DNA of 64,000 bases from Amorphophallus konjac (Eukaryota; Streptophyta; Magnoliopsida; Alismatales; Araceae), in NCBI GenBank assembly GCA_022559845.1, contig CM040118.1:156756331-156820330 (forward strand), given 5' to 3'. The notes beneath the pieces are model-generated. The model was given only the letters and a program-made list of their open reading frames with translations, was not told the DNA's origin and made no database searches. Every line of letters begins with the position of its first letter. The stretch's first letter is position 1. Positions 33,495 to 46,078 of the stretch are shown piece by piece. The translations under genes and the position numbers were made by a program.

Positions 33495-33767
33495 GTGCCT
33501 CTCTGTAATGCCTGTTATGGCCCATTATAGTGAAGTATACTCAGAAAACCTAATTCTTCACCTCTCTCGGGACACTCTAAAGGCTCCACCTGCCAGCTCC
33601 CAGCTTCATTCATCTCTCGAGCCAGTACCTACATGCTCCTTGCTAAGCAAGTGTCTGTAGGCCCCAACTTCAGTCCATGTCTCACCCAGTCAATCTAGAA
33701 CCCAGTGCCTTTAAATTGGTCTACCGGATTCAGTAATGGAACTTCAACTACAGTGAGAACCATGTCC
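33495..33767. other. Spacer right of E copy A, nothing recognised
   Basis: AT-richer sequence with no array, open frame or terminal motif I can identify. Homology between the E copies stops at its left edge, so it should be the old target DNA of copy A. Confidence 0.45.
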
Positions 33768-34190
33768 TTTTAATGTCACGGCTTCCAGGGTACCCCAATC
33801 CTCTTTCAGCAGAATAAACAAAGGTGTTTAGATTCAATCCTTTGTAGAATAAACGCCGATCACTTACGGTCGGTAGGGAAGACTTCCTATACATGAATCC
33901 CCAAAATCGCCTCCACTCGTACCAGTGAAACCACCTTCTATCCATGTGTCGCCCAACATCTCGTGCCCACGTGTCGTGCCCTGGTGGCACTTCCCCAATC
34001 AAAATTTGGTTCTGTAGGTGATCGTCGAGAAATTGACTGGCATGCCCGCATTCCATTCAGCTACCCCTAACCTAGTCATTTTTCTTTCTTTGTATTTCCC
34101 CCGTCACTACCCCCAGAAGCACGCATGCCAGATCGACCCCTCTCGGCCTTCCGTTAGGCGAGTGTGTGTCACTGCCGCGGGAGTTGAAGA
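33768..34190 (+). repeat. Third, partial E LTR (U5 end)
   Basis: A diverged copy of 32990-33450: it shares AGAATAAACAAAGGTGTTTA, CTTCTATCCATGTGTCGCCC and GGTGATCGTCGAGAAATTGA in the same order. It breaks off at CTGCCGCGGGAG against chromovirus sequence, so it is truncated. Confidence 0.8.
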
Positions 34191-34680
34191 GACCCTGCGA
34201 GCACAAAAGGCATATAATAGAAGAAGAATCTTGAAATTTCAAGCAGGAGATCATGTCTTCCTAAAAGTCTCACCAACAAGAGGTATTCAAAGATTTGGAA
34301 TTAACGGAAAGTTGAGTCCAAGATTTATTGGTCCCTTTGAGATTCTAGAAAGAGTTTGGAAAGTGACTTATAGATTAGCGTTGCCCCCATAGTTGACAAG
34401 AGTGCACAATGTGTTCCATGTATCTATGCTAAGAAAGTACGTATATGATCATTATCATGTAATTCGACATGATGACTTGGTGTTGCAAAATGATTTATCT
34501 TATGAAGAGAGACCCATCAAGGTGTTGGACTGGAAATTACATCAATTGAGGAATAGAGCTATACACATGGTGAAGATTCGATGGAGCACACGTGGTCTAC
34601 ATAAGGCTACATGGGAGTTAAAAGAGGCGATCAGGAATAAATACCTAAAAATTGTTCGCAGGTATGTTTGGAACCCTTGA
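34191..34680 (+). pseudogene. Integrase C-terminus and chromodomain of a second chromovirus
   Basis: The frame encodes [40 protein letters not shown], a TAG stop at 34390-34392 inside the usual LPP-L-AGVH segment, then VHNVFHVSMLRKYVYDHY and a chromodomain-like WKLHQLRNRAIHMVKIRW with ATWELKEAIRNKYLK. It is clearly homologous to 9378-9896 on the other strand. Everything upstream of the C-terminal domain is missing; the left edge joins a truncated E LTR. Confidence 0.9.
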
Positions 34681-34722
34681 TCTATTTAATGTTGTGTAAA
34701 TTTGGGGACCAAATTCTTTTTA

Positions 34723-34733
34723 GAGGGGGAGGG
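34723..34733 (+). other. Polypurine tract of second chromovirus
   Basis: GAGGGGGAGGG sits against TGTAGTAACATG, preceded by GGGGACCAAATTCTTTTTA, which is also found in the other chromovirus. Confidence 0.88.
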
Positions 34734-36480
34734 TGTAGTAACATGATTAAAAAATATAAATATATATTCTTATATATTTTTCCCAAATAATATAAGAAAA
34801 AATTTATAAATTCTTAAATAAAATACTTAGAGAAATTAAATAAAAATTTATAATAATTTAATTGATAATAATGGGCTTGTGTCAAGACCTATTTGGGCTA
34901 AGAGAATATAATAAACTCAAAAATCAGAATAACCCAAAACCCTCATTTTAATGGGCTAAAACAAAGTCAAATAGGCCTTAAAATGGAATTAAATCTAACC
35001 TAGTAAGGATAGGATCATTCTCTTTTGTAACCATAGCTTAATTAGGGTTTAGAGGGCTACTGGCAGCACAATTTTTAGATAGGAATCCAAAAATTTGAAG
35101 GAAAGATTTATCTCAAGAACCCTTAACCTAATTAGGACTCTAGAAGCTGTAAACCCTATAAATTCGTCCCAAAACCTCTTCTAGCCAACCCTAATCGTGC
35201 GTGGATTCAACTAGACGAGGAAAATGGCCGATCTTGGAGGTGGAGATCGAAGATTTCCTCGGGTGTTCGTCGTTCTTTCTTCTTGTTTCTTAGGGCGATC
35301 TCAAGGTAGGTGATCTCTCAGGCCCAACATTAATTAATCATCTAAAAGAGTTCATTCCCAAGTCTAGTTTTTTTCTAAGCTTGTTTCCCCAATTTTTAGC
35401 CACATATGTTCATGTATTTTGATATTTAAGATCGTGGTATCATCATTTTTTTCATTTTCTTGCCGGATCGGATGTTCTGGATGAGATCACGTCTATCACA
35501 GGGACCGCGTTCTGAATACGGCCCTACGACAGATTACAACCTTTTGATCGCAGTGCATCGAACAACTGCATTCTCTTCTAAATGCGGCATCTGGGCCAAC
35601 TGCGTTCTTCTTCGGTTACCAGAAAGCCTAGTTCTTCCAGCATGTTAAATATGTGAGTTTTGATCTCCAAAAATAATGTTTTCTTAAGCATGTCATCTAA
35701 ACAATAAAATAATTAGGCAAGTCATATTGAAACATGAAAATCCTTTAAAGTCCTTTCTTTGATCATATGCACCATTTTTGTGATTAATCTTCCTTCATAT
35801 CTCTTATTATCTTCATGTATGTTCTTTCCTAAAAAACTGATTCTATCATGTTTAAAAGAGGTAGATGTTACATGAGATTAAAATTATTCCATACCTTGCC
35901 TTAGATTTTAAGGGATTATTATTACTTTTGAGATCGAAATAGTGATTATTATGCTTAGATCATTGTTTGAAGATCGTGTCACTCCGGTGGAATGGATTTA
36001 TCGCTCTTATTGGTTTCTTATTCTTGCACAAACCAAATTCTTGGTGAAGTTAGAACCCTCCGCTGATACTCCTTCTGTCAGACTAGATCTTCTTCACTAA
36101 GGCCTCCGTAATACTCCGCGAGCCATGGATTCTCACATGGACGCCGAGAAGGTTGTACCATTAAAAACCTAAAAACCTTGTGAATCTGATCCTACTGTTG
36201 TAAGATGAGGTTTGACCAGCCCTTGGAACCATTGAACGAGGTTCTATTTTGGCTCTGTTCAGTTAGTTCTGAACGCGGTGTACCCACAGACCGCGCTCAT
36301 ACTCTGTTTCGTCAAGGCGGCATATCGCAGGACCAAGTTCATTTGATTGTGACTGACACCCAAACCACCTTATGATCACGGTGCCTGATCAGACCGTGTT
36401 CAACCCAAATTTGTGATAATCATGCTTTCTACATTGATTGTGTTATGTCAGGCTTCTGTAGACCCAAATTTGATAGTACC
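34734..36480 (+). repeat. 3' LTR of second chromovirus (right end lost)
   Basis: Starts TGTAGTAACATG, has TATAAATT at 35157-35164 and the leader stem-loop at 36101-36159. It also has inverted repeats of the GAACGCGGT/ACCGCGCTC type (for example 36271-36279 with 36290-36298). The expected GGGGCGTGACA terminus is not found before 37850, so the LTR seems truncated; the right boundary given is approximate. Confidence 0.7.
36101..36159 (+). other. Conserved leader stem-loop, plus-strand copy
   Basis: GGCCTCCGTAATACTCCGCG, then a perfect stem CCATG / CATGG around loop GATTCTCA, then GACGCCGAGAAGGTTGTACC. It lies about 0.94 kb downstream of the TATA at 35157. Confidence 0.8.
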
Positions 36481-37849
36481 TAGCTATTTCTTCTGTTACC
36501 CTTGACCTTTGGGGTAATATTAAGATTTCCCTACTTGCAAGCTTGACCACTTGTTGAAATTCCTCCATGAATTCATTAACCTTACCAAAGTCGTATGCCT
36601 TGATTACATAAGCTTGAATATCGAAACTCTTTGGCCATAATTATATATGATGCTAACTCCTATAAATTAATTTTAGCAATTTTGGTGATAACAAAACCAT
36701 TAAAACAAAGAGGATAAGCAACTAAAACAACAACAAGAAGAAAAAGGCTGAACAATAGGCTAAGCATAACATGGGCGATTTTTCCTATTGACTATCTAAC
36801 TCACATAGGCGCACAATTCACATAGGTGCTAAAATTTGAATTAAACTCACATAGGTGCACACTTCAATGAACCTAAAATAACTTAGGCGTTGAAACACTT
36901 CACCTATCTTCTTAACTTAGGCAACTAGGTAAACAAACTTCACCTACCTTGATCACATAGCACCTTTTCACTTAGGCGTTGTTAACTTAGGCGCAAGATT
37001 GGCTATCCATTTTGAACCGCCAATCTTTCTCTTAGACTTAACATAGGCGTTACATCGACTATCTCTTTGCCTATCTTGTTGACATAGGTGAAAGCCCACC
37101 GCCTATCTTATTCTCTTGGGTGACTAAAACACTTTGTCTATCTTAGGCTTTTTCCTTTGCCTATCTCAATCAAAGGCAAATAGGTGCACAAGACTCCGCC
37201 GATCTTCACATAGGCGCTTGAACAACTTAGTCGGCTACCGAGCTTAACTTAGTCACACACATAGTCACTATCACCTATCTTTCACTTCGACTATCACAAT
37301 TAACTCCACATAGGCATTGGAACCTCAGGAAAAATGAAAACCTCACCTATCTTAACAAATGAACTTTGCCTATCTTATTTAGAACACCTACCTTACTCAA
37401 CTATCTGTCTAACTATAGTTTCTTTATTATTTCTGATAGCTACAATATAAAACACTTTTGAAATTTATTGCCTTAAATTGTCTATCTTTTATTTTCATCA
37501 TTTTAAAGACAGCTACATTCCAAACATTATAAGAAATTAATTTAGACTAATCTTCAAACAGAAAGGTATAAAACAACCATCTCATACACTCTGGCCTATC
37601 AGATTGAATATTTAATTGGTCTTCCATGGACAACTATTTGCCTTCTATAAATAGCTACTGTCAAATAATAAAGCACTTAGTTAATAAAATAATTATGTCT
37701 ATCTTCTTAAACTGACTAAGTCCATTATGAGGGATACTCCAAATTCAAAATGCATTTATTGCAGTCAAATAAGCATTAAATGATGTCTACATAAAAGGCA
37801 TGTTTTTAGGAAATCTCTAAAGATACATTTGACTGACAACCATGGTAGG
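36481..37849. repeat. Decayed LTR-like sequence with ACATAGGCG/CGCCTATC motif array
   Basis: No gene is seen. From about 36770 to 37400 short motifs CACATAGGYGC, ACTTAGGCG and their complements CACCTATCTT, CGCCTATC recur some 25 times in A/T-rich sequence. Upstream, TGGTGATAACAAAACCATTA-like text resembles sequence near polypurine tracts of copia elements, so a copia LTR remnant is possible. The right edge is fixed by the E copy B LTR. Confidence 0.55.
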
Positions 37850-38929
37850 TGTTTACGAGCGTGGGGAATCCCCTCTGTTTTTCCTCGCGACGGTGATGCA
37901 CACTTGCCTTTTACAGAAGGCCAAGATAGGTCGACTTGGCACGCGGGAATTCTGGGGGTATTTACAAGAAGGTGAAAAGAATGATATGAATGCACTAGAA
38001 GGAATGGCGTATGGTTAATCATTCTGGAAAATTGGGACAGGGACAGTTAGATGGAATGCGGGCGTGCCAGTCGATTTCTCGACGATCACCTATGGAACCA
38101 AGTGTTTGACTGGGAATATGCCACTAGGGTACGACACGTGAGCATGAAATGGTGCACGCCACGTGGAGGGAAGGAGGTTCTACCGATACGAGTGTACGCG
38201 ATTGTGGGAGCTCATGTATTAGACATCTTCCCCATCGATTGTAAGCAATCGGTGTTTATTTTACATCGGATGGAGCCCGAACACCTTTGTTTCTACTACC
38301 GAAGTGAAGAGTCAGGGACCCTGGGAACCGTGACGTTGTGAGGGCTTAGTCCATGCAACAGTGACAGGGCAACAACAACACAACTTGGATAATTAGGGCC
38401 AGAGAGACTAGTTCCAGTGTGGACACTAGAAATGGTATGCACTCTGGATTTATGGGAACGAGGTAGTGGCTCAAAAAGAGGAGCAGCGGACACTAACTCG
38501 GTAGGGAGCAGGTAGGTCCTGGCTCAGATGTAAGGTCGATCCGGCTAGAGGAGTTAGGACCGAGCTGAGAGATAGGTGGAGGTTTGCTGGACAGCCTTGA
38601 GATTGACAGCTAGAAAGGATGGGGATCAATTTCCGGACTGGATTACATCACTATATGTCATGAGAGGCGTTTATACTAGGCGTGCAAGCCCGATTACAAA
38701 TGTGTGCAAGCCACAGGACAATTCGAGTATTTGTGATGGTCCCTGGGTCATTGCGTTATTATGCAGGTATTTTTGCATTGGTACATAGTGTCCGTCAAAG
38801 GACTTGTGACTCGGCAGGATGCCGCCCGAGGGGCGTCACAATGTATTCCCGATGTGAGACAGTGTCAAGATCGGGGAAGTTGGGACACCATGAGCACCGC
38901 TATGCAGGAGTAGTTGGGCGTCGCTAAGA

Positions 38930-40080
38930 TCGAGGTGAATGATTGGTGCGGGCACCACTTGTGACTGGAGCGGTCGGGCACTGTTGAGATAGGGGCGGCC
39001 GAGCGTTGTTGAGACTAGAGTGATCGGATGGCGTAAGTATCGCCCTAACTAGAGAGACCAAAAGCTGTTGAGCTTGGAATTATCGGGTGCCGTAGGCACC
39101 GTTGTGACTGGAGCAGTTGAGGCCGTAGGCATCACTTTTACTGGCGTAGTTGGGTGTCATTGGCACGGCAATGACTGTAGCAGTCGGGTGTCCTAAGCAC
39201 CATTGTGATTGGGGCGACCAAGCACCATTGAAACTAGGATATTTGGGTGCCCTGGACATCATTGCTTAGAACGATCAGGTGCCATAAACACCGCTGATAT
39301 CAGAGAGCCTGAGCGCTGCTGGAGCTGAAGTAGCTGGGCGTTGTTAGGATTGGGTAGTCGGGTGCCTTGGGTATCGTTGTAGCTAGATTAGCTGGACATT
39401 CGGGTGTCGTAGGCACCATAGTGACCGGAGTAGCTGGGCGGTTGGGTGTCGCGGGGCACCATTGAGAGTGGAGTGGTTGGGCTGTCGGGTGTCGGGGACA
39501 CCATTGTGACTGGAGTAGCTGAGAGAGCTAGGCGCTAGGAGACCTTGATGGTTCGATGTAGGTGAGATTGGTAATCGGGTGCCGGGGGCACTGTTGTGGC
39601 TAGAGTAGCTAGGCAGTCGGGTGCTGTTGGCACCGATGAGACTGGAGTTGTTGACTGTCGTTAGGGTTAGAGTAGCATGGCATCATCTGGACTCTGCAGT
39701 AGGGTGCCGGGGGCACCGTTGTGACTCGAGTGGTTGAGCAGTCGGGTGCCATGGGCCTCGATGTGACTAGAGTAGCTGGGCAATCTGGTGCCAAGGGCAT
39801 CGTTGTGACTGAAGTTGTTGAGCGTCGTTAAGGCTAGAGTAGCCTAGCGCCATCTGGACTCGGCAGTCGGGTGCCTGGGGCACCGTTATGACTGAAGGAG
39901 ATGAGCGTTGTGAGACCTCGATGGTCATGCTCGCGTCGCATCTGAGACTGGCAGTCGGGTGCCGGGGGCACCATTGCGACTGAAGGAGATGAGCATCGTA
40001 AGACCTCGATGGTCATGCTCAAGGCACGTCTGAGACTAGCAGTCAGGTGCCAGGGGCACCATTGTGACTGAAGGATGTGG
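38930..40080 (-). repeat. GGTGCC-GGCACC hairpin array (E copy B LTR)
   Basis: Degenerate units such as GGTGCCGGGGGCACC with TTGTGACTGGAGTAGCTGG, the reverse complement of the 32050-32660 array, are more numerous and more diverged. Frames across it are not conserved. Confidence 0.8.
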
Positions 40081-40619
40081 GTGCCGTAAGACCTCAATGG
40101 TCGTGCCCGGGGAGCATTCATAGTGGTAGGGGCTTGACACTTCATCTTGCTTCAAGACTCGTGAAGTATGCCCCTTGTTCAGATTACTACATTAAGGGCA
40201 CACTTATCAAGGTGACACCAGGGTGGCACATGATCATCGAGGCAAGGACAAGGCAGGGTGTTCTCATCAAGTGCCATCAGGGACATGCACAATTATCGAG
40301 GCAGGGCCCGAGCAGAGTGCTTTCATGAAAGCAACATCTGAGGTCGTGCACAAACATCAAGACATGACCCGGGTAGGGTGCTTTCATCAAATAGCATCTG
40401 GGCAACATGCGATCGTTAAACGATGTCCAGATAGGGTGCGTTCCTCAAAGCAGGGGCCACCTTTGAGGTGGTTTATGTTTTGGCTAAACACCGTACGAGG
40501 GAAAATCATGTGACATGACCTCGGCGTGAGCCTAGCAAACACAAAACCAGCCAACCAAGTCCTTCATGCGCCGTTCGTAGTCCCGGGATGAGCTCCATGC
40601 ATGTTCTGACCCTTAGCCA

Positions 40620-41100
40620 CCCCATGGGGGGTTTTATAGAGTTTGGGGGGAGGTTTACGGGGACCAGCCCGGGGGGGTGGTCTGGTCCATGTAAAGGGGG
40701 GGTTTACGCGGGTTTGACTGGCAATTTTTGAACGCGATCAACTCAGCGACCGCGTTCACCCTGACACGTGGGCCAGGGTTTATGCGGGTTTGACGGGGGG
40801 TTTTTTCCCTCAAGAACGTGGTCGCCTAGGTGACCACATTCACCCTCACACATTGGCCAGGGTTAATGCGGGTTTGACTGGGGATTTTTTCCCTCAAGAA
40901 CGAGGTCGCCTAGGAGACCGCATTCACCCTGACACATGGGCCATGGTTTATGCGGGTTTGACTGAGGGTTTTTTCCCTCAAGGCGACCACGTTCAAGAGC
41001 GGGTGGGCAGGTCCATGTAAAGGGGATTTACGCGGGCTAGAGTGGTTGGGGGCTCCCTGGTCCGAGTAAACCTCTCCCCCTAGGGGGGTCGGATGGACCA
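40620..41100 (-). repeat. Hairpin cluster and TATA of E copy B
   Basis: Inverted repeats of two types: GTTTACGGGGACCAG with CTGGTCCATGTAAA, and GAACGNGGTC-N-GACCGCRTTC (40731-40925, four rounds at about 75 bp with TTTTTTCCCTCAAGAACG). TATAAAA at 40632-40638 on the minus strand is the matching promoter position. Confidence 0.8.
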
Positions 41101-41944
41101 GAATGGCTGGGTTTGACCTGGAAGCGAGGGAAAGGTCATGTAGGTTGTACTGGGGGTTAAGACAGGCTGGGGCAAAGGGCTTGAATGGGCCATAGTTGAG
41201 TGAGTTTGGGATTTATGTGGGTTGGAATGATTTGCTGGGTTCAGGGGTTTGGGTTGGTTAGGTGAACTGGGGCTTACGAGAGTCAGGTGGACTGGGTAAA
41301 GAGATAACTTACTTAAATCTGGCCCCAGATCGGTCGAACTCGATGTTTGTTTGAGCTCCGTCTTGAACGCGGTGAACCCAGGTGTGATGTAACTATTGGA
41401 TTCGCCGGTGTCAAGCCGCTTGCAGAAGGTGTGTCGGGAGTTGTTCCCTGCTTTTCCCTCGTGCACCGTGTGACGTGGTGGGTTGCTGGGAGTCCCGGGT
41501 TGGCCCGATAACTGGAGTGTCGGCATGATGATGCCATTTTTCTGGAAGTCAGGGTGACCCCACTTCTTGGCGAAGAGTTGTATGGTACGGCATGTTGTTC
41601 TGAGCCCCGGGCTAACCCGGTTGTTGAGGTGTCAGCGGTATAATACCATATTCAGGGTATTCTGGGGTGACCTCCGAATCTTTACAGAGTGCCGTTTGGT
41701 ACGGAAGGTTGTCACAAACCTTGGATCTGACTCGGTTGTCGGGAAATTGGCTTGTATAGTTCCCTTTGCTCAGGGATGATCCCCGCATGTTATGTTGTGC
41801 TGCTTGACCCGACAAGATGTCTCAATTTTTGAACTCAACTCGATTGGTAGAGCACCTTTGGCGTTGTGCCATTTTACCCTATTTAGGGAGTATTTCCCTA
41901 TGATCAATCCTCTATTAATTCAAGAAAATAAGCAGGTGACCGTA

Positions 41945-43089
41945 AATGCCCCCGACGGGGCATGCTTCGGAGGTGAGGATGACGACGTGCGGCCCGTGCG
42001 CCTTGCAGGTTTGATTTCTCCTGGCCTTATCGATGTTGTGGGAGTTACTTGTTCTGGGAGTTGATGCTCTTGGTGCGATCTTCCATGCGATGGTGGCACG
42101 TTTGAAGAAGACCATTGAGCCTGGGAGGTTGTAAAGCTGAATTCTGGAGAGATCTGGGTTGCTGGCGGGTACTTTGCCAAAGCCACTGAGGGCATGGAGC
42201 TAGTGGAGATGGCGTGTATTGGAAACACGGAGGGTGGTTTAAGTTGTAGCCCATTATCCGCCACTTGGGAATTCTGTTCCTGTTTATCTCGCGTGTTGGG
42301 CTTGTGAAAGAGGTGCACAGGGCCTGCACCGTAGCAGTAGTTTGGTCTAGTCACCGAATTCTCAATATAGGTGGCCACTTCGGTGGTTGGCGATGTGACT
42401 GGGCTAGACGCCAATGTCGATGGCAAAAAGAGGCCAGGGAAGCTTGGTGTAATAATGCTCCTAGCTTTGTTGCCTATGTCTGGGGCCATATCTTGCACGA
42501 CGGGCTTTCTGGATTCTCCAAGAAGGGACGGCTTAGGGGAAGCCAAGACGGTCGAGCCCATCGCGCCTCGTAGGGTGGCTGGGGAGTAGTGGGAGACTAC
42601 TAGTGGCTCCCTTTTATCATCTGAGGTTGCATTGGTGTGAGCCATGTCTTGTCCCCGGAGGTGGACTTGTAGACCGAGATTTGTGTTTTCTCAGGTTTTC
42701 CACCTTGTCTAGGTCAAGGAGTGCTATGAGTATTTTTTCACTCTTTGACCTATTCCCCTGTGAGTCTAGCTATAGCCGATGATGCCGCATAGGGGGTTCA
42801 AGACTTTCCAGTCTTGGGAATCGAAGGGCCACCTATCAGTCAGCTTCCAGGATTGTCGGTTGGCGACGAGATGGCCGCCGCTCTGACTGAGGCTTTGTGA
42901 TGATGCTCGTGGTTGGCCATTAGCAACCTACCACTATTGTGGTGGTTGATTTCTTCATAGGGTGTTGGCATCGTTCATTGATCATCGACAGGGGTGGATT
43001 GGCCAGGTTTGGCATTGACCGTCATATGGGACGGGCTGGTCACACCTCTAAGGCGTTGTAGCTGGAGTTGTGTCGTAAACTTGCCTCGA
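41945..43089 (-). other. E copy B region upstream of its LTR
   Basis: Aligns in reverse with 28500-29583 as far as about 42960. Frames such as 41920-42645 (minus) contain no known domain and do not obviously match a frame of copy A. GTCGGGGGCATT at the LTR edge is the likely polypurine tract. Confidence 0.6.
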
Positions 43090-43874
43090 CGAGGTGTACT
43101 AGCCCGTTGTCGATGAAGACCTACCACAGCTAGGTGTGTTGGCCTAATGCTGCTAGAGACGAGACACGGCGAGACATGTTCGCCTGGTGTTGCTGGGGAT
43201 CTGCCTCAGCAAGGCCTGTTGATCTGGTGTTGGTGGCGATCGACCTCGGTGAGGTGTGTTGGCTGGATGTTGCTAGGGGCCTACCTGGGCGAGGCATGTC
43301 GGCATGCGGTTGCTGGAGACCTACCTCGGCGAGGCATCTCGGTCTTATGTTGCTAGAGACCTGCCTCGGTGAGGCATCTTGGTGTGAAGTTGCTGGAGAC
43401 CTGTCTCAGTGAGGCATCTTGTCCTGAAGTTGTTGGAGACCTGCCTCGGCGAGGCATCTTGGCCTGAAGTTGCTGGAGACCTACCTCAGGGAGGCGTCTT
43501 GGCCTGAAATTGTTGGGTTTGCCCCCAGAGAGGTTTGTCGGCTTGAAATCATATTCGGCTGATCCTTGCGGTGTACGGCCAAATGTTGATGCTACCGGCT
43601 AACCGTCATGGTGTAATAGCTGAAGTCGAAGTTGTTCGACCCTTAAAGAGTACAATGACCACAAATGACGTTAGACACATAATCATCGTAGTGTGGAGGA
43701 TGGTACTTGTTAGTGTGCTGGTTGACTGCCGAGGTGTATCGACTAGGAACCCCGCTCGGCTGATCGCTGAGGTGCATTGGCTGGGAACCACGATTGGCTG
43801 ATCACTGAGGTGTTATCGAAGGTATTGTCGCTGGCCGACCATTGAGGTGTAATGATCAGAGATTGTGATAAACC
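43090..43874 (-). repeat. 40-bp array and flanking units (E copy B)
   Basis: About 11 units of TTGCTGGAGACCTGCCTCGG with CGAGGCATCTTGG, the reverse of 27291-28090, then degenerate units to 43874. The sequence stops at the copia LTR and resumes at 59392. Confidence 0.9.
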
Positions 43875-46062
43875 TATTGAGACGGATGGACACTAAGATC
43901 TAGAGGGGGGGTGAATAGATCTACCCCTTTAAAATTCTACAGCAGTTAAAAATAATGCGGAATAAAAACAAACTACTATAGGTCAATCCAGAGAAGTAAA
44001 TTTCAGCAGTATTAGAAGAGATCAAATAACAGCACTAACAGTTATCCAAACATCCAGGTACAGTACGATGGCAGAGATTGATCCTTACGCAAGATGTGGA
44101 ACCCCAGATAAGCTTTGCTTATCCTTTCAACCACACCTTTCGGTATACCTACTGGATGAGAGGTTTTAGCAACAATCTCAGATAGTAGTTATAGTGATTG
44201 AAGACATGTATTACTTAACCATTCATCCAAACACCAAACAGACATGAGGAATGAAGATTCAGACTCACAATCCAATCACACAGAACACCAGGAATTTTAG
44301 GTGGTTCAGTTTTCACTTACATCCACCCCACACTTAACCAAGTGTGGCTTACTACTGATTCACAACTTCAAGCCACTAATCCATAGCTTCGGGGATAAGA
44401 TCCCTACACACCGCTGATCCACAGCTTTGGAGAAATGATCCCAGACCACTGAGCCTTACAGCTTGCTACTGCTGAGCTTTACAACTTTGCTGTCTGAGGT
44501 CTCAACCTCGCTCACTGACTCACAGCTTGATAGAGTTCAGAAAACTTAAAAATGAAAGAAAGGAAACAAGATAACAGTGTGACTCTCTAGAAACAGATTG
44601 ACTCTGGATTTGATCCACGAGTCAAGTACAGTTACCAATACTCCCAAACTCTCTTAAAATCAGACTTACGATACCCTATTCTCCTTTAGATTTCTCCTCT
44701 CAGCTTTAGTCTCTCTTCAGGCTCTCTACAGCTTCGTAGTCTTCTTCATCTCTCGGCATTTGCTCTGCCAATCTTCTTCACTTTTTTAATTTTTGAGAGA
44801 TAGTTTTCTGAGAGGGATCATGTCCCTTTATAGTCTCTACGAGGAGAGGGCGCGTGGAAACCACGTTTCCCACCCAAAGAATCTCGACGCGAGCGCTTCA
44901 CTGGAGGTCCACGTGTAGGAATCTGAATGCTCACAGTTCCATGTGGCTGAATCTCCTTTAGAGCCTTGCCTTGGATCACATGCCAATAACCAGGTACTTT
45001 AACTTCCTCGTAAGTCAGGTTCACAGGTTGTCAGCTCATCCATCAAGTGTTCGACCATATAGCTAACCTGGAAAAGAGACGACAGTATTAGCTTTTGAGT
45101 CAATGGAATGCTACTAGTATCGTCTCTATATATGTGGCACAGTGATGTGCACTGACGTTACATGCAGAACAACTTAGTGTGCACCGACCCTTAGCAGTAA
45201 ACCATATAAGTATGCATTGACTTTCTATGAAAGAGCAGAGATATGTTTTGACCGATGTGTTAGCTGAACAGAATATGCACGGACCTGTTGTACATAGAGG
45301 GATATAGATGCATCGACGTAGTTTGTCTCAATGGAAAGATGCACCGACCTCTAGTTATGAAAGACAAACACTGCACTTACTTCTTACCTATGTAAAGCAA
45401 TGCATGCACCGACTATGGCTATGCATGACACAAATGTGCACTGGCCTTACTGAAATTTGCATCGACTTATATGCACGATGTAAAACCTGCACCGACTATA
45501 TACACAATGCAAAACTTGCACCGACTATATATAAAACCTCCATCGACTATATACTTAATGCAAAATATGTACCGACCCTATGTGCCAATGCAAAACATGC
45601 ACCGACTATGTACGCCAAAGTAAAACATGCACCGACTGTATGTTTAATGCAAATGTGCACCGACTGTGTATGCCAAAGCAAAACATGCACCGACTGTATG
45701 TTCAATGCAAATGTGCACCGACTGTGTATGCCAAAGCAAAACATGCACCGACTGTATGTTCAATGCAAATGTGCACCGACCCTATCAAAGACTTAAAGAC
45801 TTAGGCCGATATGCACTGACCCTATGTCCTTCTATAAAAACATGCACCGAACTGGTATAGAGTTATACAAGACGTGCACCGACCTCAGATGCCAAAGGAT
45901 AAAATGATAACCCATGTTGAAAGGCATTATTTATCAAACTCCAAGATTTGACAAACAAAATGTACAGTTGCCAATCATTAAAATAGAAAATTTTACTTCA
46001 GTGATTTAAGATAGAGGAGACATGACATGAAGTTTTTTGTACCACACAAATAATGCACAACA
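43875..46062 (-). repeat. 3' LTR of copia element
   Basis: Partner of 57203-59391. TATAAAG lies at 44826-44832 (minus strand). A GTCGGTGCA-rich array lies at about 45260-45870, upstream (sense) of the TATA. Confidence 0.95.
45600..45785 (-). repeat. 58-bp tandem repeat in copia LTR
   Basis: TGTGCACCGACTGTGTATGC recurs with a 58-bp period (45654, 45712, 45770). The right LTR has a matching array at 58920-59106. Cys/Met-rich frames that cover it are repeat artefacts. Confidence 0.9.
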
Positions 46063-46078
46063 TTCTCTCCCTTTTTGA
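46063..46078 (-). other. Polypurine tract of copia element
   Basis: Minus-strand ATCAAAAAGGGAGAGAA is adjacent to TGTTGTGCATT of the 3' LTR. Confidence 0.85.

Larger units (their letters stand above)
37850..41944 (-). repeat. 3' LTR of element E, copy B
   Basis: Reverse-oriented counterpart of 29584-33494: sense start TACGGTCACC (mutated TG), end CTCGTAAACA. It keeps the order palindromes, TATA, array and U5 end but lacks the GC-rich module. Between 38400 and 38930 and in parts of U3 the two copies diverge strongly, so the copies are old. Confidence 0.65.

Noticed and set aside
45308..45860. Cys/Met/His-rich repeated peptides in the copia LTRs (also 58636-59132), resembling a small metal-binding protein
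   Set aside because: They are translations of the 58-bp GTGCACCGAC repeats; two or three frames are open over the same bases and the LTR U3 is not expected to code on that strand.
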